This document shows, piece after piece, positions 1 to 12,700 of a DNA stretch of 64,000 nt. The translations under genes were made by a program, and so were the position numbers. The notes beneath the pieces were generated by a model. That model did not search any database. It saw only the letters and a program-made list of their open reading frames with translations, and was not told the DNA's origin. Origin of the DNA: Alisma plantago-aquatica (Eukaryota; Streptophyta; Magnoliopsida; Alismatales; Alismataceae). The DNA lies in assembly GCA_963693085.1 (NCBI GenBank), contig OY856413.1, positions 546,940,879 to 547,004,878 of the forward strand. Reading direction: 5' to 3'. Within the stretch, counting starts at the first letter, position 1. Each line of letters opens with the position of its first letter.

Positions 1-1018
1 ATTTGGACTTTTGATATTATATGCCCACTGTGATGTGGATTTTTACTTGTTCATATGTGCCCACTTTGAAGTGTATGATTATATGTATGTGTTGTCCATT
101 GTGTGATGGCAACATTGTACAATTCTGACTATACTTTCTACTTGCCTCTACATTAAACATGCTATGTGATTCAGTAGCAATAGAATAGTGTAATTGCATT
201 GGTTTTGTTTATAGCAGATGTGATATTTCCTTCTCTTTTTGGGACGGCAAGGAACCTCATACCCAGGGCAAGATGTGTGTCTTGACCCATTTTATATATA
301 TTTGGGAGTTTGGTGGTGAGTCATTCTCTATCATGTTTGCAAGGATGTGAAGCCTTGGCCACCAATTGTGTTTATATTTTTCTAGGGCTATGTTTATCTC
401 ACATGCATTCATGATATTGATTGTGGGGTGTGTGCCCTACTTGTTATTTGTTTCCCACCATGGTAGTGGATGTTATATGGCACAATCCTTTTATATGTTG
501 TTTTTGGAAAGTATCCTCTTTTATCAAGTTATGATGTTTCTTTTCTTTATGCCCATGTGGGTAGTCCTTATCTCTTACATGGGAAGACTTTTATTTTTAT
601 GTCCCTTAATCTTTACAAATTGCTCAAGTTTGCTTTTTAGTATGCACATACCAGCCTTTGCTGATCTCTCCTTTTATTTCTCTTTTGCTGGGGTATGCTT
701 CCAACCCTAGGTGGAAGACTCAGATGCATGGGCATGTTGACCTGGATGTAGTTTGTGATGATGAAGGTTGGAGACAATCTTGAGGTGGTTTAGATTTCCT
801 CTACATGGATCCTTATGTTGTAAGTTTAAGATATCCCCTTGTTTTATAATTGAATAGTCAAATATTTTCTTCCGCTGCTATACATTGGTCTTTTGATTAC
901 AATTATATAAAGATTTGAAAATTTTACACCCACTCCAAGATACCTTGAAGGTATGTTTGGACTGGAGGTTTTATTGTTCAAATTTTTAGTAGAGAAGTGG
1001 ATTCACTTATTTACAACA
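1..1018 (+). repeat. LTR 1 of the array (3' part, cut by window edge)
   Basis: Position 1 corresponds to position 4035 in LTR 2. The segment ends in TTTACAACA directly before the primer-binding site. It contains the LTR 3' module with a short inverted repeat (CTTCCA and TGGAAG around an 8 nt loop, about 697-718). The promoter lies upstream, outside the window. Confidence 0.92.
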
Positions 1019-1030
1019 TGGTATCAGAGC
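1019..1030 (+). other. Primer-binding site, tRNA-iMet type (unit 1)
   Basis: TGGTATCAGAGC starts on the base after the LTR terminal CA. It is the standard plant primer-binding site matching the 3' end of initiator methionine tRNA. Identical sites sit at 5053-5064 and 9089-9100. Confidence 0.93.
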
Positions 1031-1671
1031 CCATGGTAGTCGAAATCTGACTATTTCAATTTTGTCTCCCTCTAGAACCCTTGACTTAGTTAGTTACCTT
1101 TAAGTGAAATATTGACCCTAGATTTGATCAATGATGATCTTCTTATGCAATAAGGCTTAGTTTCAGGATGAGATTAAGAAGTATTAATATGGAAAAGTTG
1201 TGACTTGGTTTTAGCATTGAGTTTTGGCCAACTATTTGTTTTCACCTCGCAATGATTCTTATCTCCAAAAATTATTTTCATTATACTACTATACGTATAA
1301 AAAATTTCTCGGATTTATCGATGTTTCTTGAACTAAGTCACAATGAAGAGAAACTCTAGTTGAGTAGAATCTAACCCTAGTTTTGTGACTAGGAGTTTAT
1401 ATAATGGTGTAGATGACCTACCCTATGACTTTTTGGATGTTCATGATGGGATGATAGGTTAGAGACACAAGGATCTAAAACTCAACCCTATATGGTGACT
1501 TTTAGTTGGATACCTAAAAAACATATAAATCTCTAAAACTTTCACACTAATTGATGTGGGTAGCTCTAAAAGGTTGTTTAGTTTGACTTGTTAGGTTGAA
1601 CCCTTTAAGGGGTGGAGAGTATTTAGTGATTGATGTTTGAATCTATAGATTTCGAGGACGAAATCCTTTTT
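1031..1671 (+). repeat. Internal region, unit 1 (no coding capacity)
   Basis: This stretch between the primer-binding site and the purine tract has no long open frame and no recognisable gag or pol motif. Near its 3' end it keeps the sequence TTCGAGGACGAAATC, which in plant Ty3/gypsy elements usually lies at the end of pol just before the purine tract. That points to descent from a gypsy element by deletion of its genes. A second purine tract (AAGGGGTGGAGAG) lies near 1610-1622. Confidence 0.85.
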
Positions 1672-1682
1672 AAGGGGTGGAG
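1672..1682 (+). other. Polypurine tract before LTR 2
   Basis: AAGGGGTGGAG is directly followed by the LTR start TGTTGTAACA, the expected place for plus-strand priming. The equivalents are at 5706-5716 (intact) and 9742-9752, where one G is changed to C. Confidence 0.88.
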
Positions 1683-2755
1683 TGTTGTAACATACCGTAC
1701 CTTGGACCCTACCTTGGAAGTTTGACCTTTTGGGTTTGAACAAACAAGGTTGAGGTTAGGATGATCCTAATAATATAATGCATGAATAATGTAATATAAT
1801 ATGTCATATAATTCATTTGGTGATAATAAAATGATAAATAACTTAATTTCATGCATAATATGGTTATGGGCCTCTAATGGGCCAGATGATATAACTCATA
1901 TAAGGAAATCTCAAAAGTAAAAACAAATTCAAAATTCATAATCTACACATCAAAATAAGGCTACATGTCAATTTTCATCTAATTTGGATAACTTTGTAAT
2001 AACATGGTATGTTTAGGAGAGAGAAAGTTGATAAAATGCATTAATGCTCAATAATATAATTTATGACACCAAAAGTTGGAATTAAAGGAAAATTCGTATT
2101 CAATACATCTTAAGTTAATTTGTGGATGAAGTTTCACCTAACTTGAATAATCTATGTGTTATTAAATGCATCAAGAAAGAGAAACAAAGAAAATATTAAA
2201 TTACATATCTAATGTTTCCAAAAGTAAAATCTAATTGGAGTTTTGGAATCTACATGTTTAACTTAACTAGTGTGTCAAGTTTGGTTTAATTTGGATAAGT
2301 TTTGGACCCCTAAAAGAGGAAAGATAAAAAATACATTAATTGCAATGTCACTTTAATCCTAATCACATTGGGACTATAGTTTCCAAATTATATGCTGTTA
2401 CGTGGCTTGGATTTTTATTTCATCTTATTTCGGCCTGATTGGATGGCTCCCTTTTAATCTCAAATTTTGCGGATTCAATCAATGGATCTGGACCCTCCTC
2501 CTTCACCCGCCTAGTCTGACTAAAACTCGGATTTCTCCGAATAGAGGCAGACAATTTCTGTGGCTTAGATCTCTTTCCCCTTTTCTCCCCATGGATTTCT
2601 GGCTTTCTTTTCACAATCCTCACTTCTTTCCCATTTTGGAAATCCCTACTTTGATGGGGAATCCTTCTCTCAATCGCCCAGTCGACGAGAAGCTTCCCCT
2701 GCCTCCCATATTTCCTTCTCTGCATGGTTTTCCCGTGGAACCCTAACTCCACTCC

Positions 2756-2764
2756 TATAAATAG
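2756..2764 (+). promoter_or_regulatory. TATA box of LTR 2
   Basis: TATAAATAG in the context CTCCTATAAATAGGGCC, at the border between the AT-rich 5' third and the GC-rich middle of the LTR. It is the likely transcription start region of the element. The same box is intact in LTR 3. Confidence 0.75.
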
Positions 2765-3532
2765 GGCCTCCCCAATGATCCTCAAGCACCCTGTGATCAT
2801 CTCCAATGGCCGCTTTGGACTCGATCGCCCTGCAACTGCTGCTCCCTTATCCGACTATCTGGCTCGTCACCGACGACTTCGGCGGTGGTCTCCTAGGGCT
2901 CGATGATGGCTTCTCTTGGTCGGGTTTGACTCTTGGAGGCATAGGCGAGCTACATGGGTTCTTGGTTTGCTTGATTTGAGGGTATAGTAGTTTCTCCTCT
3001 TTCTTCTGGTTTTTGACCTTCTCCGTAATCGGCGACTACTATTTCACCTTTACGCTTGCCGACTCTACCGTTGGTCCTGATTTTGGATGGTTGTTCTTTC
3101 CCCACCGTTGCTTTGAGTTTTCTTCAACCTGTTCTTTCTGCCTGGGATTTTTGGTTCCTTTGGTAATGGCGAAGAGCCTATCTCAGGATGTAGTCGGCCC
3201 TTCTCTCTATGGTTTGGCTCATTGAGTTTGGCAGAATCTTGGGAACAAAGTTCCTTTAGGCACTTTTGCCTGGTTTCCCTTTGATCGAGTTCTGGAACTC
3301 AAAGATCACCTCTCTATGCACTGGTTTTGCATAGTGTTCATAGGGGAACAAGGTCCTGTATGGTTTTCCTTCTTTACCCTTCCTCTTTTCTTCTGTCATT
3401 AGTTTTTCGTCTAGGGGCTTTTTCATCTTTTCGCTGGGTCTTCTCTCTTTGGAGTTTGCACCTAGATCGGCTGATGTGTTTGAGTGGCCAGCCGAGTTGG
3501 CCGAATCTGATTGGGCTAACTCAGAGCCGCGG

Positions 3533-3549
3533 CCCTCTCTCTCTCTCTC
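3533..3549 (+). repeat. CT microsatellite in LTR 2
   Basis: A run of CT dinucleotides. The same tract is longer in LTR 3 (7567-7587) and shorter in LTR 4 (11603-11617), so it is a small marker that separates the copies. Confidence 0.8.
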
Positions 3550-5052
3550 GCCTCTGGTTTTCTATTTTGCAATTTCCTGATTGGTCGATGCTTAAAAATT
3601 CATAACTAATTATCTGTAAGTCAAAAAAATATGATAAAATATGTTTTGGACTCCTAATGACATATACTAAAATATTATATGGTTTTTATAACCTAATTCA
3701 CATATAATAAAAAGGTGGTTTTTAGGGTTTTGAATAATTGATGGAAACCTAACCCTAATTCCACATATATTCTTCATAGGTTCTTTGGATGCCTAGGCTT
3801 GGACCTAGATGTGCCTTTGGATTGTTTGAATCTGATGTTGAGGTATGTTTGCATCCCCAATTATTCTTTTGAGCAATTAATCTATGTTTCACCTTTCTCT
3901 TGGTTCTATGGACAATAGCCTATACACATTGCTCTTTTCTTTTGAAATCATGCTTTATGTGAAGTATCTTATTTTATTATTGATCTTGTGATCATGGATA
4001 TTCTCTTGGAATCTTATCTTGTTGCCTTTGTGCAATTTGGACTTTTGATATTATATGCCCACTGTGATGTGGATTTTTACTTGTTGATATGTGCCCACTT
4101 TGAAGTGGATGATTATATGTATGTGTTGTCCATTGTGTGATGGAAACATTGTACAATTCTGACTATACTTTCTACTTTCCTCTACATTAAACATGCTATG
4201 TGATTCAATAGCACTAGAGTAGTGTAATTGCATTGGTTTTGTTTATAGAAGATGTGATATTTCCTGCTCTTTTTGGGACGGTAAGGAACCTCATACCCAG
4301 GGCAAGTTGGGTGTCTTGACCCATTTTATATATATTTGGGAGTTTGGCGGTGAGTCATTCTCTATCAGGTTTGCAAGGATGTGAAGCCTTGGCCGCCAAT
4401 TGTGTTTATATTGTTCTAGGGTTGTGTTTATCTCACATGCATGCATGATATTGATTGTGGGGTGTGTGCCCTACTTGTGCTATGTTTCCCACCATGGTAG
4501 TGGATGTTATATGGCACAATCCTTTTATATGTTGTTTTTGGAAAGTATCCTCTTTTATCAATTTATGATGTTTTTTTCTTTTATGCCCGTGTGGGTAGTC
4601 CTTATCTCTTACATGGGAAGACGTTTATTTTGATGTCCCTTAATCTTTATAAATTGCTCAAGTTTGCTTTTTAGTATGCACATACCAGCCTTTGCTGATG
4701 TCTCCTTTTGTTTCTCTTTTGCTAGGGTATGCTTCCAACCCTAGGTGGAAGACTCGGATGCATGGGCATGTTGACCTGGATGTAGTTTGTGATGATGAAG
4801 GTTGGAGACAATCTTGAGGTGGTTTAGATTTCCTCTACATGGATCCCTATGTTGTAAGTTTAAGATGTTCCCTTGTTTTATAATTGAATAGTCAAATATT
4901 TTCTTCCACTGCTATACATTGGTCTTTTGATTACCATTATATAAAGATATGAAAATTTTACACCCACTCCAAGATACCTTGAAGGTATGTTTGGACTGGA
5001 CGTTTTATTTTTCAAATTTTTAGTAGAGAAGCGGCTTCACTTCTTTACAACA

Positions 5053-5716
5053 TGGTATCAGAGCCCATGGTAGTCGGAATCTGACTATTTCAATTTTGTC
5101 TCCCTCTAGAACCCTTGACTTAGTTAGTTACCTTTAAGTGAGATGTTGACCCTAGATTTGATCAATGATGATCTTCTTATGCAATAAGGCTCAGTTTGAG
5201 GATGAGATTAAGAAGTCTTAATATGGAAAAGTTGTGACTTGGTTTTAGCATTGAGTTTTGGCCAACTATTTGTTTTCACCTCGCAATGATTCTTATCTCC
5301 AAAAAATATTTTCATTATACTACTATACATACAAAAAATTTCTCAGATTTATCGATGTTTCTTGAACTAAGTCACAATGAAGAGAAACTCTAGTTGAGTA
5401 GAATCTAACCCTAGTTTTGTGACTAGGAGTTTATATAATGGTGTAGATGACCTACCCTATGACTTTTTGGATGTTCATGATGGGATGATAGGTTAGAGAC
5501 ACAAGGATCTAAAACTCAACCCTATATGGTGACTTTTAGTTGGATACCTAAAAAACATATAAATCTCTAAAACTTTCTCACTAATTGATGTGGGTAGCTC
5601 TAAAAAGTTGTTTAGTTTGACTTGTTAGGTTGAACCGTTTAAGGGGTGGAGAGTATTTAGTGATTGATGTTTGAATCTATAGATTTCGAGGACGAAATCC
5701 TTTTTAAGGGGTGGAG
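5053..5716 (+). repeat. Internal region, unit 2, with PBS and purine tract
   Basis: A 664 bp copy of the gene-less internal region. It starts with TGGTATCAGAGC (5053-5064) and ends with AAGGGGTGGAG (5706-5716). It differs from unit 1 at about twelve positions by eye and carries no open frame worth calling. Confidence 0.9.
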
Positions 5717-8700
5717 TGTTGTAACATACCGTACCTTGGACCCTACCTTGGAAGTTTGACCTTTTGGGTTTGAACAAACAAGGTTGAGGTTAGGATGATC
5801 CTAATAATATAATGCATGAATAATGTAATATAATATGTCATATAATTCATTTGGTGATAATAAAATGATAAATAACTTAATTTCATGCATAATATGGTTA
5901 TGGGCCTCTAATTGGCCAGATGATATAACTCATATAAGGAAATCTCAAAAGTAAAAACAAATTCAAAATTCGTAATCTACACATCAAAATAAGGCTACAT
6001 GTCAATTTTCATCTAATTTGGATAACTTTGTAATAACATGGTATGTTTAGGAGAGAGAAAGTTGATAAAATGCATTAATGCTCAATAATATAATTTATGA
6101 CACCAAAAGTTGGAATTAAAGGCAAATTCGTATTCAATACATCTTAAGTTAATTTGTGGATGAAGTTTCACTTAACTTGAATAATCTATGTGTTATTAAA
6201 TGCATCAAGAAAGAGAAACAAAGAAATTATTAAATTACATATCTAATGTTTCCAAAAGTAAAATCTAATTGGAGTTTCGGAATCTACATGTTTAACTTAA
6301 CTAGTGTGTCAAGTTTGGTTTAATTTGGATAAGTTTTGGACCCCTAAAAGAGGAAAGATAAAAAATACATTAATTGCAATGTCACTTTAATCCTAATCAC
6401 ATTGGGACTATAGTTTCCAAATTATATGCTGTTACGCGGCTTGGATTTTTATTTCATCTTATTTCGGCCTGATCGGAAGGCTCCCTTTTAATCTCGAATT
6501 TTGCAGATTCAATCAACGGATCTGGACCCTCCTCCTTCACCCACCTAGAATGACTCAAACTCGGATTTCTCCGAATAGAGGCAGACAATTTCTGTGGCTT
6601 AGATCTCTTTCCCCTTTTCTCCCCATGGATTTCTGGCTTTCTTTTCACAATCCTCACTTCTTTCCCATTTTGGAAATCCCTACTTTGATGGGGAATCCTT
6701 CTCTCAATCACCCAGTCGACGAGAAGCTTCCCCTGCCTCCCATATTTCCTTCTCTGCACGGTTTTCCCGTGGAACCCTAACTCCACTCCTATAAATAGGG
6801 CCTCCCCAATGATCCTCAAGCACCCTGTGATCATCTCCAATGGCCGCTTTGGACTCGATCGCCCTGCAACTGCTGCTCCCTTATCCGACTATCTGGCTTG
6901 TCACCGACGACTTCGGCGGTGGTCTCCTAGGGCTCGGTGGTGGCTTCTCTTGGTCGGGTTTGACTCTTGGAGGCATAGGCGATCTACAGGGGTTCTTGGT
7001 TTGCTTGATTTGAGGGTATAGTAGTTTCTCCTCTTTCTTCTGGTTTTTTACCTTCTCCGTGATCGGCGACTACTGTTTCACCTTTACACTTGCCGACTCT
7101 ACCGTTGGTCCTGATTTTGGATGGTTGTTCTTTCCCCACCATTGGTTTGAGTTTTCTTCAACCTGTTCTTTCTGCCTGGGATTTTTGGTTCCTTCGGTAA
7201 TGGCGAAGAGCCTATCTCAGGCTGTAGTCGGCCCTTCTCTCTACGGTTTGGCTCGTTGAGTTTGGCAGAATCTTGGGAACAAAGTTCCTTTAGGCACTTT
7301 TGCCTGGTTTCCCTTTGATCGAGTTCTGGAACTCAAAGATCACCTCGCTATGCACTGGTTTTGCATAGTGTTCGTAGGGGAACAAGGTCCTGTATGGTTT
7401 TCCTTCTTTACCCTTCCTCTTTTCTTCTGTCATTAGTTTTTCGTCTAGGGGCTTTTTCATCTTTTCGCTGGGTATTCTCTCTTTTGAGTTTGCACCTAGA
7501 TCGGCTGATGTGTTTGAGTGGCCAACCGAGTTGGCCGAATCTGATTGGGCTAACTCAGAGCCGCGACCCTCTCTCTCTCTCTCTCTCCTCTGGTTTTCTA
7601 TTTTGCAATTTCCCAATTGGTCGATGCTTAAAAATTCATAACTAATTATCTGTAAGTCAAAAAAATATGATAAAATATGTTTTGGACTCCTAATGACATA
7701 TACTAAAATATTATATGGTTTTTATAACCTAATTCACATATAATAAAAAGGTGGTTTTTAGGGTTTTGAATAATTGATGGAAACCTAACCCTAATTCGAC
7801 ATATATGCTTCATAGGTTCTTTGGATGCCTAGGCTTGGACCTAGATGTGCCTTTGGATTGTTTGAATCTGATGTTGAGGTATGTTTGCATCCCCAATTAT
7901 TCTTTTGGGCAATTAATCTATGTTTCACCTTTCTCTTGGTTCTATGGACAATAGCCTATACACATTGCTCTTTTCTTTTGAAATCATGCTTTATGTGAAG
8001 TATCTTATTTTATTATTGATCTTGTGATCATGGATATTCTCTTGGAATCTTATCTTGTTGCCTTTGTGCAATTTGGACTTTTGATATTATATGACCACCG
8101 TGATGTGGATTTTTACTTGTTGATATGTGCCCACTTTGAAGTGGATGATTATATGTATGTGTTGTCCATTGTGTGATGGCAACATTGTACAATTCTGACT
8201 ATACTTTCTACTTGCCTCTACATTAAACATGCTATGTGATTCAATAGAACTAGAGTAGTTTAATTGCATTGGTTTTGTTTATAGAAGATGTGATATTTCC
8301 TGCTCTTTTTGGGACGGTAAGGAACCTCATACCCAGGGCAAGTTGGGTGTCTTGACCCATTTTATATATATTTGGGAGTTTGGCGGTGAGTCATTCTCTA
8401 TCAGGTTTGCAAGGATGTGAAGCCTTGGCCGCCAATTGTGTTTATATTGTTCTAGGGCTATGTTTATCTCACATGCATGCATGATATTGATTGTGAGGTG
8501 TGTGCCCTACTTGTGCTATGTTTCCCACCATGGTAGTGGATGTTATATGGCACAATCCTTTTATATGTTGTTTTTGGAAAGTATCCTCTTTTATCAATTT
8601 ATGATGTTTTTTTCTTTTATGCCCGTGTGGGTAGTCCTTATCTCTTACATGGGAAGACTTTTATTTTGATGTCCCTTAATCTTTATAAATTGCTCAAGTT

Positions 8701-9088
8701 TGCTTTTTAGTATGCACATACCAGCCTTTGCTGATGTCTCCTTTTGTTTCTCTTTTACTGGGGTATGCTTCCAACCCTAGGTGGAAGACTCGGATGCATG
8801 GGCATGTTGACCTGGATGTAGTTTGTGATGATGAAGGTTGGAGACAATCTTGAGGTGGTTTAGATTTCCTCTACATGGATCCCTATGTTGTAAGTTTAAG
8901 ATGTTCCCTTGTTTTATAATTGAATAGTCAAATATTTTCTTCCGCTGCTATACATTGGTCTTTTGATTACCATTATATAAAGATATGAAAATTTTACACC
9001 CACTCCAAGATACCTTGAAGGTATGTTTGGACTGGACGTTTTATTGTTCAAATTTTTAGTAGAGAAGTGGCTTCACTTCTTTACAACA
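5717..9088 (+). repeat. LTR 3 of the array (3372 bp)
   Basis: Same terminal inverted repeat TGTTGT/ACAACA and the same internal order as LTR 2. The CT tract at 7567-7587 is the longest in the array. It is followed directly by the primer-binding site at 9089. Confidence 0.93.
6790..6798 (+). promoter_or_regulatory. TATA box of LTR 3
   Basis: TATAAATAG at the position equivalent to 2756 in LTR 2 and unchanged, so this copy keeps its core promoter. Confidence 0.75.
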
Positions 9089-9752
9089 TGGTATCAGAGC
9101 CCATGGTAGTCGGAATCTGACTATTTCAATTTTGTCTCCCTCTAGAACCCTTGACTTAGTTAGTTACCTTTAAGTGAGATGTTGACCCTAGATTTGATCA
9201 ATGATGATCTTCTTATGCAATAAGGCTCATTTTGAGGATGAGATTAAGAAGTCTTAATATGGAAAAGTTGTGACTTGGTTTTAGCATTGAGTTTTAGCCA
9301 ATTATTTGTTTTCACCTCGCAATGATTCTTATCTCCAAAAATTATTTTCATTATACTACTATACATACAAAAAATTTCTCAGATTTATCGATGTTTCTTG
9401 AACTAAGTCACAATGAAGAGAAACTCTAGTTGAGTAGAATCTAACCCTAGTTTTGTGACTAGGAGTTTATATAATGGTGTAGATGACCTACCCTATGACT
9501 TTTTGGATGTTCATGATGGGATGATAGGTTAGAGACACAAGGATCTAAAACTCAACCCTAGATGGTGACTTTTAGTTGGATACCAAAAAAACATATACAT
9601 TTCTAAAACTTTCTCACTAATTGATGTGGGTAGCTCTAAAAAGTTGTTTAGTTTGACTTGTTAGGTTGAACCCTTTAAGGGGTCGAGAGTATTTAGTGAT
9701 TGATGTTTGAATCTATAGATTTCGAGGATGAAATCCTTTTTAAGCGGTGGAG
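9089..9752 (+). repeat. Internal region, unit 3, with PBS and a mutated purine tract
   Basis: A gene-less internal copy starting with an intact TGGTATCAGAGC. The terminal purine tract reads AAGCGGTGGAG, so one G of the G-run is lost. The upstream GAGGACGAAAT box reads GAGGATGAAAT here. These changes make this the most decayed of the three internal copies. Confidence 0.88.
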
Positions 9753-12700
9753 TGTTGTAACATACCGTACGTTGGACCCTACCTTGGAAGTTTGACCTTT
9801 TGGGTTTGACCAAACAAGGTTGAGGTTAGGATGATCCTAATAATATAATGCATGAATAATGTAATATAATATGTCATATAATTCATTTGGTGATAATAAA
9901 ATGATAAATAACTTAATTTCATGCATAATATGGTTATGGTCCTCTAATGGGCCAGATGATATAACTCATATAAGGAAATCTCAAAAGTGAAAACAAACTC
10001 AAAATTCGTAATCTACACATCAAAATAAGGCTACATGTCAATTTTCATCTAATTTGGAAAACTTTGTAATAACATGGTATGTTTAGGAGAGAGAAAGTTG
10101 ATAAAATGAATTAATGCTCAATAATATAATTTATGACACCAAAAGTTGGAATTAAAGGCAAATTCATATTCAATACATCTTAAGTTAATTTGTGGATGAA
10201 GTTTCACCTAACTTGGATAATCTATGTGTCATTAAATGCATAAAGAAAGAGAAGCAAAGAATATATTAAATTACATATCTAATGTTTCCAAAAGTAAAAT
10301 CTAATTGGAATTTCAGAATCTACATGTTTAACTTAACTTGTTTGTCAAGTTTGGTTTAATTTGGATATGTTTTGGACCCCTAAAAGAGGAAAGATAAAAA
10401 AATACATTAATTGCAATGTCACTTTAATCCTAATGACATTGGGACTTTAGTTTCCAAATTATATGCGGTTACGCGGCTTGGATTTTTATTTCCTCTTATT
10501 TCGGCCTGATCGGATGGCTCCCTTTTAATCTCAGATTTTGCGGATTCAATCAACGGATCTGGACCCTCCTCCTTCACCCGCCTAGTTTGACTTAAACTCG
10601 GATTTCTCCGAATAGCGGTAGGCAATTTCTGTGGCTTAGATCTCTTTCCCCTTTTCTCCCCATGGATTTCTAGCTTTCTTTTCACAATCCTCGCTTCTTT
10701 CCCGTTTTGAAAATCCCTACATTTATGGGGAATCCTTCTCTCAATCGCCCAGTCGATGAGAAGCTTCCCCTGCCTCCCCCGTTTCCTTCTTTGCGAGGTT
10801 TTCCCATGGAACCCTAACTCCACTCCTATACATAGGGCCTCCCCAATGATCCTCAAGCACCCTGTGATCATCTCCAATGGCCGTTTTGGACTCGATCACC
10901 CTGCAACTGCTGCTCCCTTCTCCGACTATCTAGTTCGTCACCAGCGACTTCGACGGTGGTCTCCTAGGGTCAGTGGTGGCTTCTCTTGTTCGGGTTCGAC
11001 TCCTGGAGGCATAGGCGAGCTACAGGGGTTCTTGGTTTGCTTGATTTGAAGGTACAATAGTTTCACCTCTTTCTTCTGGTTTTTGACCTTCTTGGTGATC
11101 GGAGACTACTGGTTCACCTTTATGCTTGCACACTCGACCATTGGTTCTGATTTTTGATGGTTGTTCTTTCCCCACCATTGGTTTTAGTTTTCTGCAACCC
11201 GTTCTTTCTTCCTGGGATTTTTTGTTCCTTTAGTAATGGCGGATAGCCTATCTCAGGCAATAGTCGGCCATTCTCTCTGCGGTTTGGCTCGTTGAGTCTG
11301 GCAGAATCTTGGGAACAAAGTTCCTTTAGGAACTTTTGCCTAGTTTCCCTTGGATCGAGTTCTAGAACTTGAAGACCACCTCGCTATGCACTGGTTTCGT
11401 GTAGTGTTCGCAGGGGAACTAGGTCCTGTATGGTTTTCCTTATTTACCTTTCCTCTTTTCTTCTGTCATTAGTTTTTCATCTAGGGGCTTTTTCATCTTT
11501 TCGCTGGGTCTTCTCTCTTTTGAGTTTGCACCTAGATCGGCTGATGTGTTTAAGTGGCCAGCCGAGTTGGCCAGATCTGATTGGGCCAACTCAAAGCCGC
11601 GACCCTCTCTCTCTCTCACCTCTGGTTTTCTATTTTGCAATTTCTTGATTGGTCGATGCTTAAAAATTCATAACTAATTATCTATAAGTTAGAAAAATAT
11701 GATAAAATATGTTTTGGACTCCTAATGACATATACTAAAATATTATATGGTTTTGATAACCTAATTCATATATAATAAAAAGGTGGTTTTTAGGGTTTTG
11801 AATAATTGATGGAAACCTAACTCTAATTCCACATATATGCTTAATAGGTTCTTTGGATGCATAGGCTTGGACCTAGATGTGCCTTTGGATCATTTGAATC
11901 TGATGTTGAGGTATGTTTGCATCCCCAATTATTCTTTTAAGAAATTAATCTATGTTTCATCTTTCTCTTGGTCCTATGGACAATAGCCTATACACATTGC
12001 TCTTTTCTTTTGAAATCATGCTTCATGTGAAGTACCTTATTTTATTACTGATCTTGTGATCATGGATATTCTCTTGGAATCTTATCTTGTTGTCTTTGTG
12101 CAATTTGGACTTTTGATATTATATGCCCACTGTGATGTGGATTTTTACTTGTTGATATGTGCCCACTTTGAAGTGGATGATTATATGTATGTGTTGTCCA
12201 TTGTGTGATGGCAACATTGTATAATTCTGACTATACTTTCTACTTGCCTCTACATTAAACATGTTATGTGATTCAGTAGCACTAGAGTAGTGTAATTGCA
12301 TTGTTTTTGTTTATAGTAGATGTGATATTACCTGCTCTTTTTGGGACGGCAAGGAACCTCGTACCCACGGCAAGATGTGTGCCTTGAACCATTTTATATA
12401 TATTTGGGAGTTTGTGGTGAGTCATTCTCTATCAGGTTTGCAAGGATGTGAAGCCTTGGCCGCCAATTGTGTTTATATTGTTCTAGGGCTATGTTTATCT
12501 CACATGCATGCATGATATTGATTGTGGGGTGTGTGCCCTACTTGTGTTTTGTTTCCCACCATGGTAGTGGATGTTATATGGCACAATCCTTTTATATGTT
12601 GTTTTTGGCAAGTATCCTCTTTTATCAAGTTATGATGTTTCTTTTCTTTTATGCCCGTGTGGGTAGTCCTTATCTCTTGCATGGGAAGCCTTTTATTTTG

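Larger units (their letters stand above)
1683..5052 (+). repeat. LTR 2 of the array (3370 bp)
   Basis: It starts TGTTGTAACATACC and ends TTTACAACA, giving a 6 bp terminal inverted repeat TGTTGT/ACAACA. The first 700 bp is AT-rich, the middle 2400-3600 is more GC-rich and follows the promoter, and the remainder is AT-rich and ends with the shared 3' module. A CT tract lies at 3533-3549. Short open frames on both strands are conserved among copies only because the DNA is nearly identical. Confidence 0.93.

Noticed and set aside
7290..7616. Minus-strand 108-codon frame, Lys/Glu-rich
   Set aside because: It is antisense to the LTR CT tract, broken in two of three copies, and of low complexity.
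17..12301. Short 60-codon frames recurring at 17, 4051, 8087 and 12119 on the minus strand, and + strand frames at 366, 4400, 8436 and 12467
   Set aside because: They recur because the LTR recurs. They have no known domain and sit in AT-rich LTR sequence.
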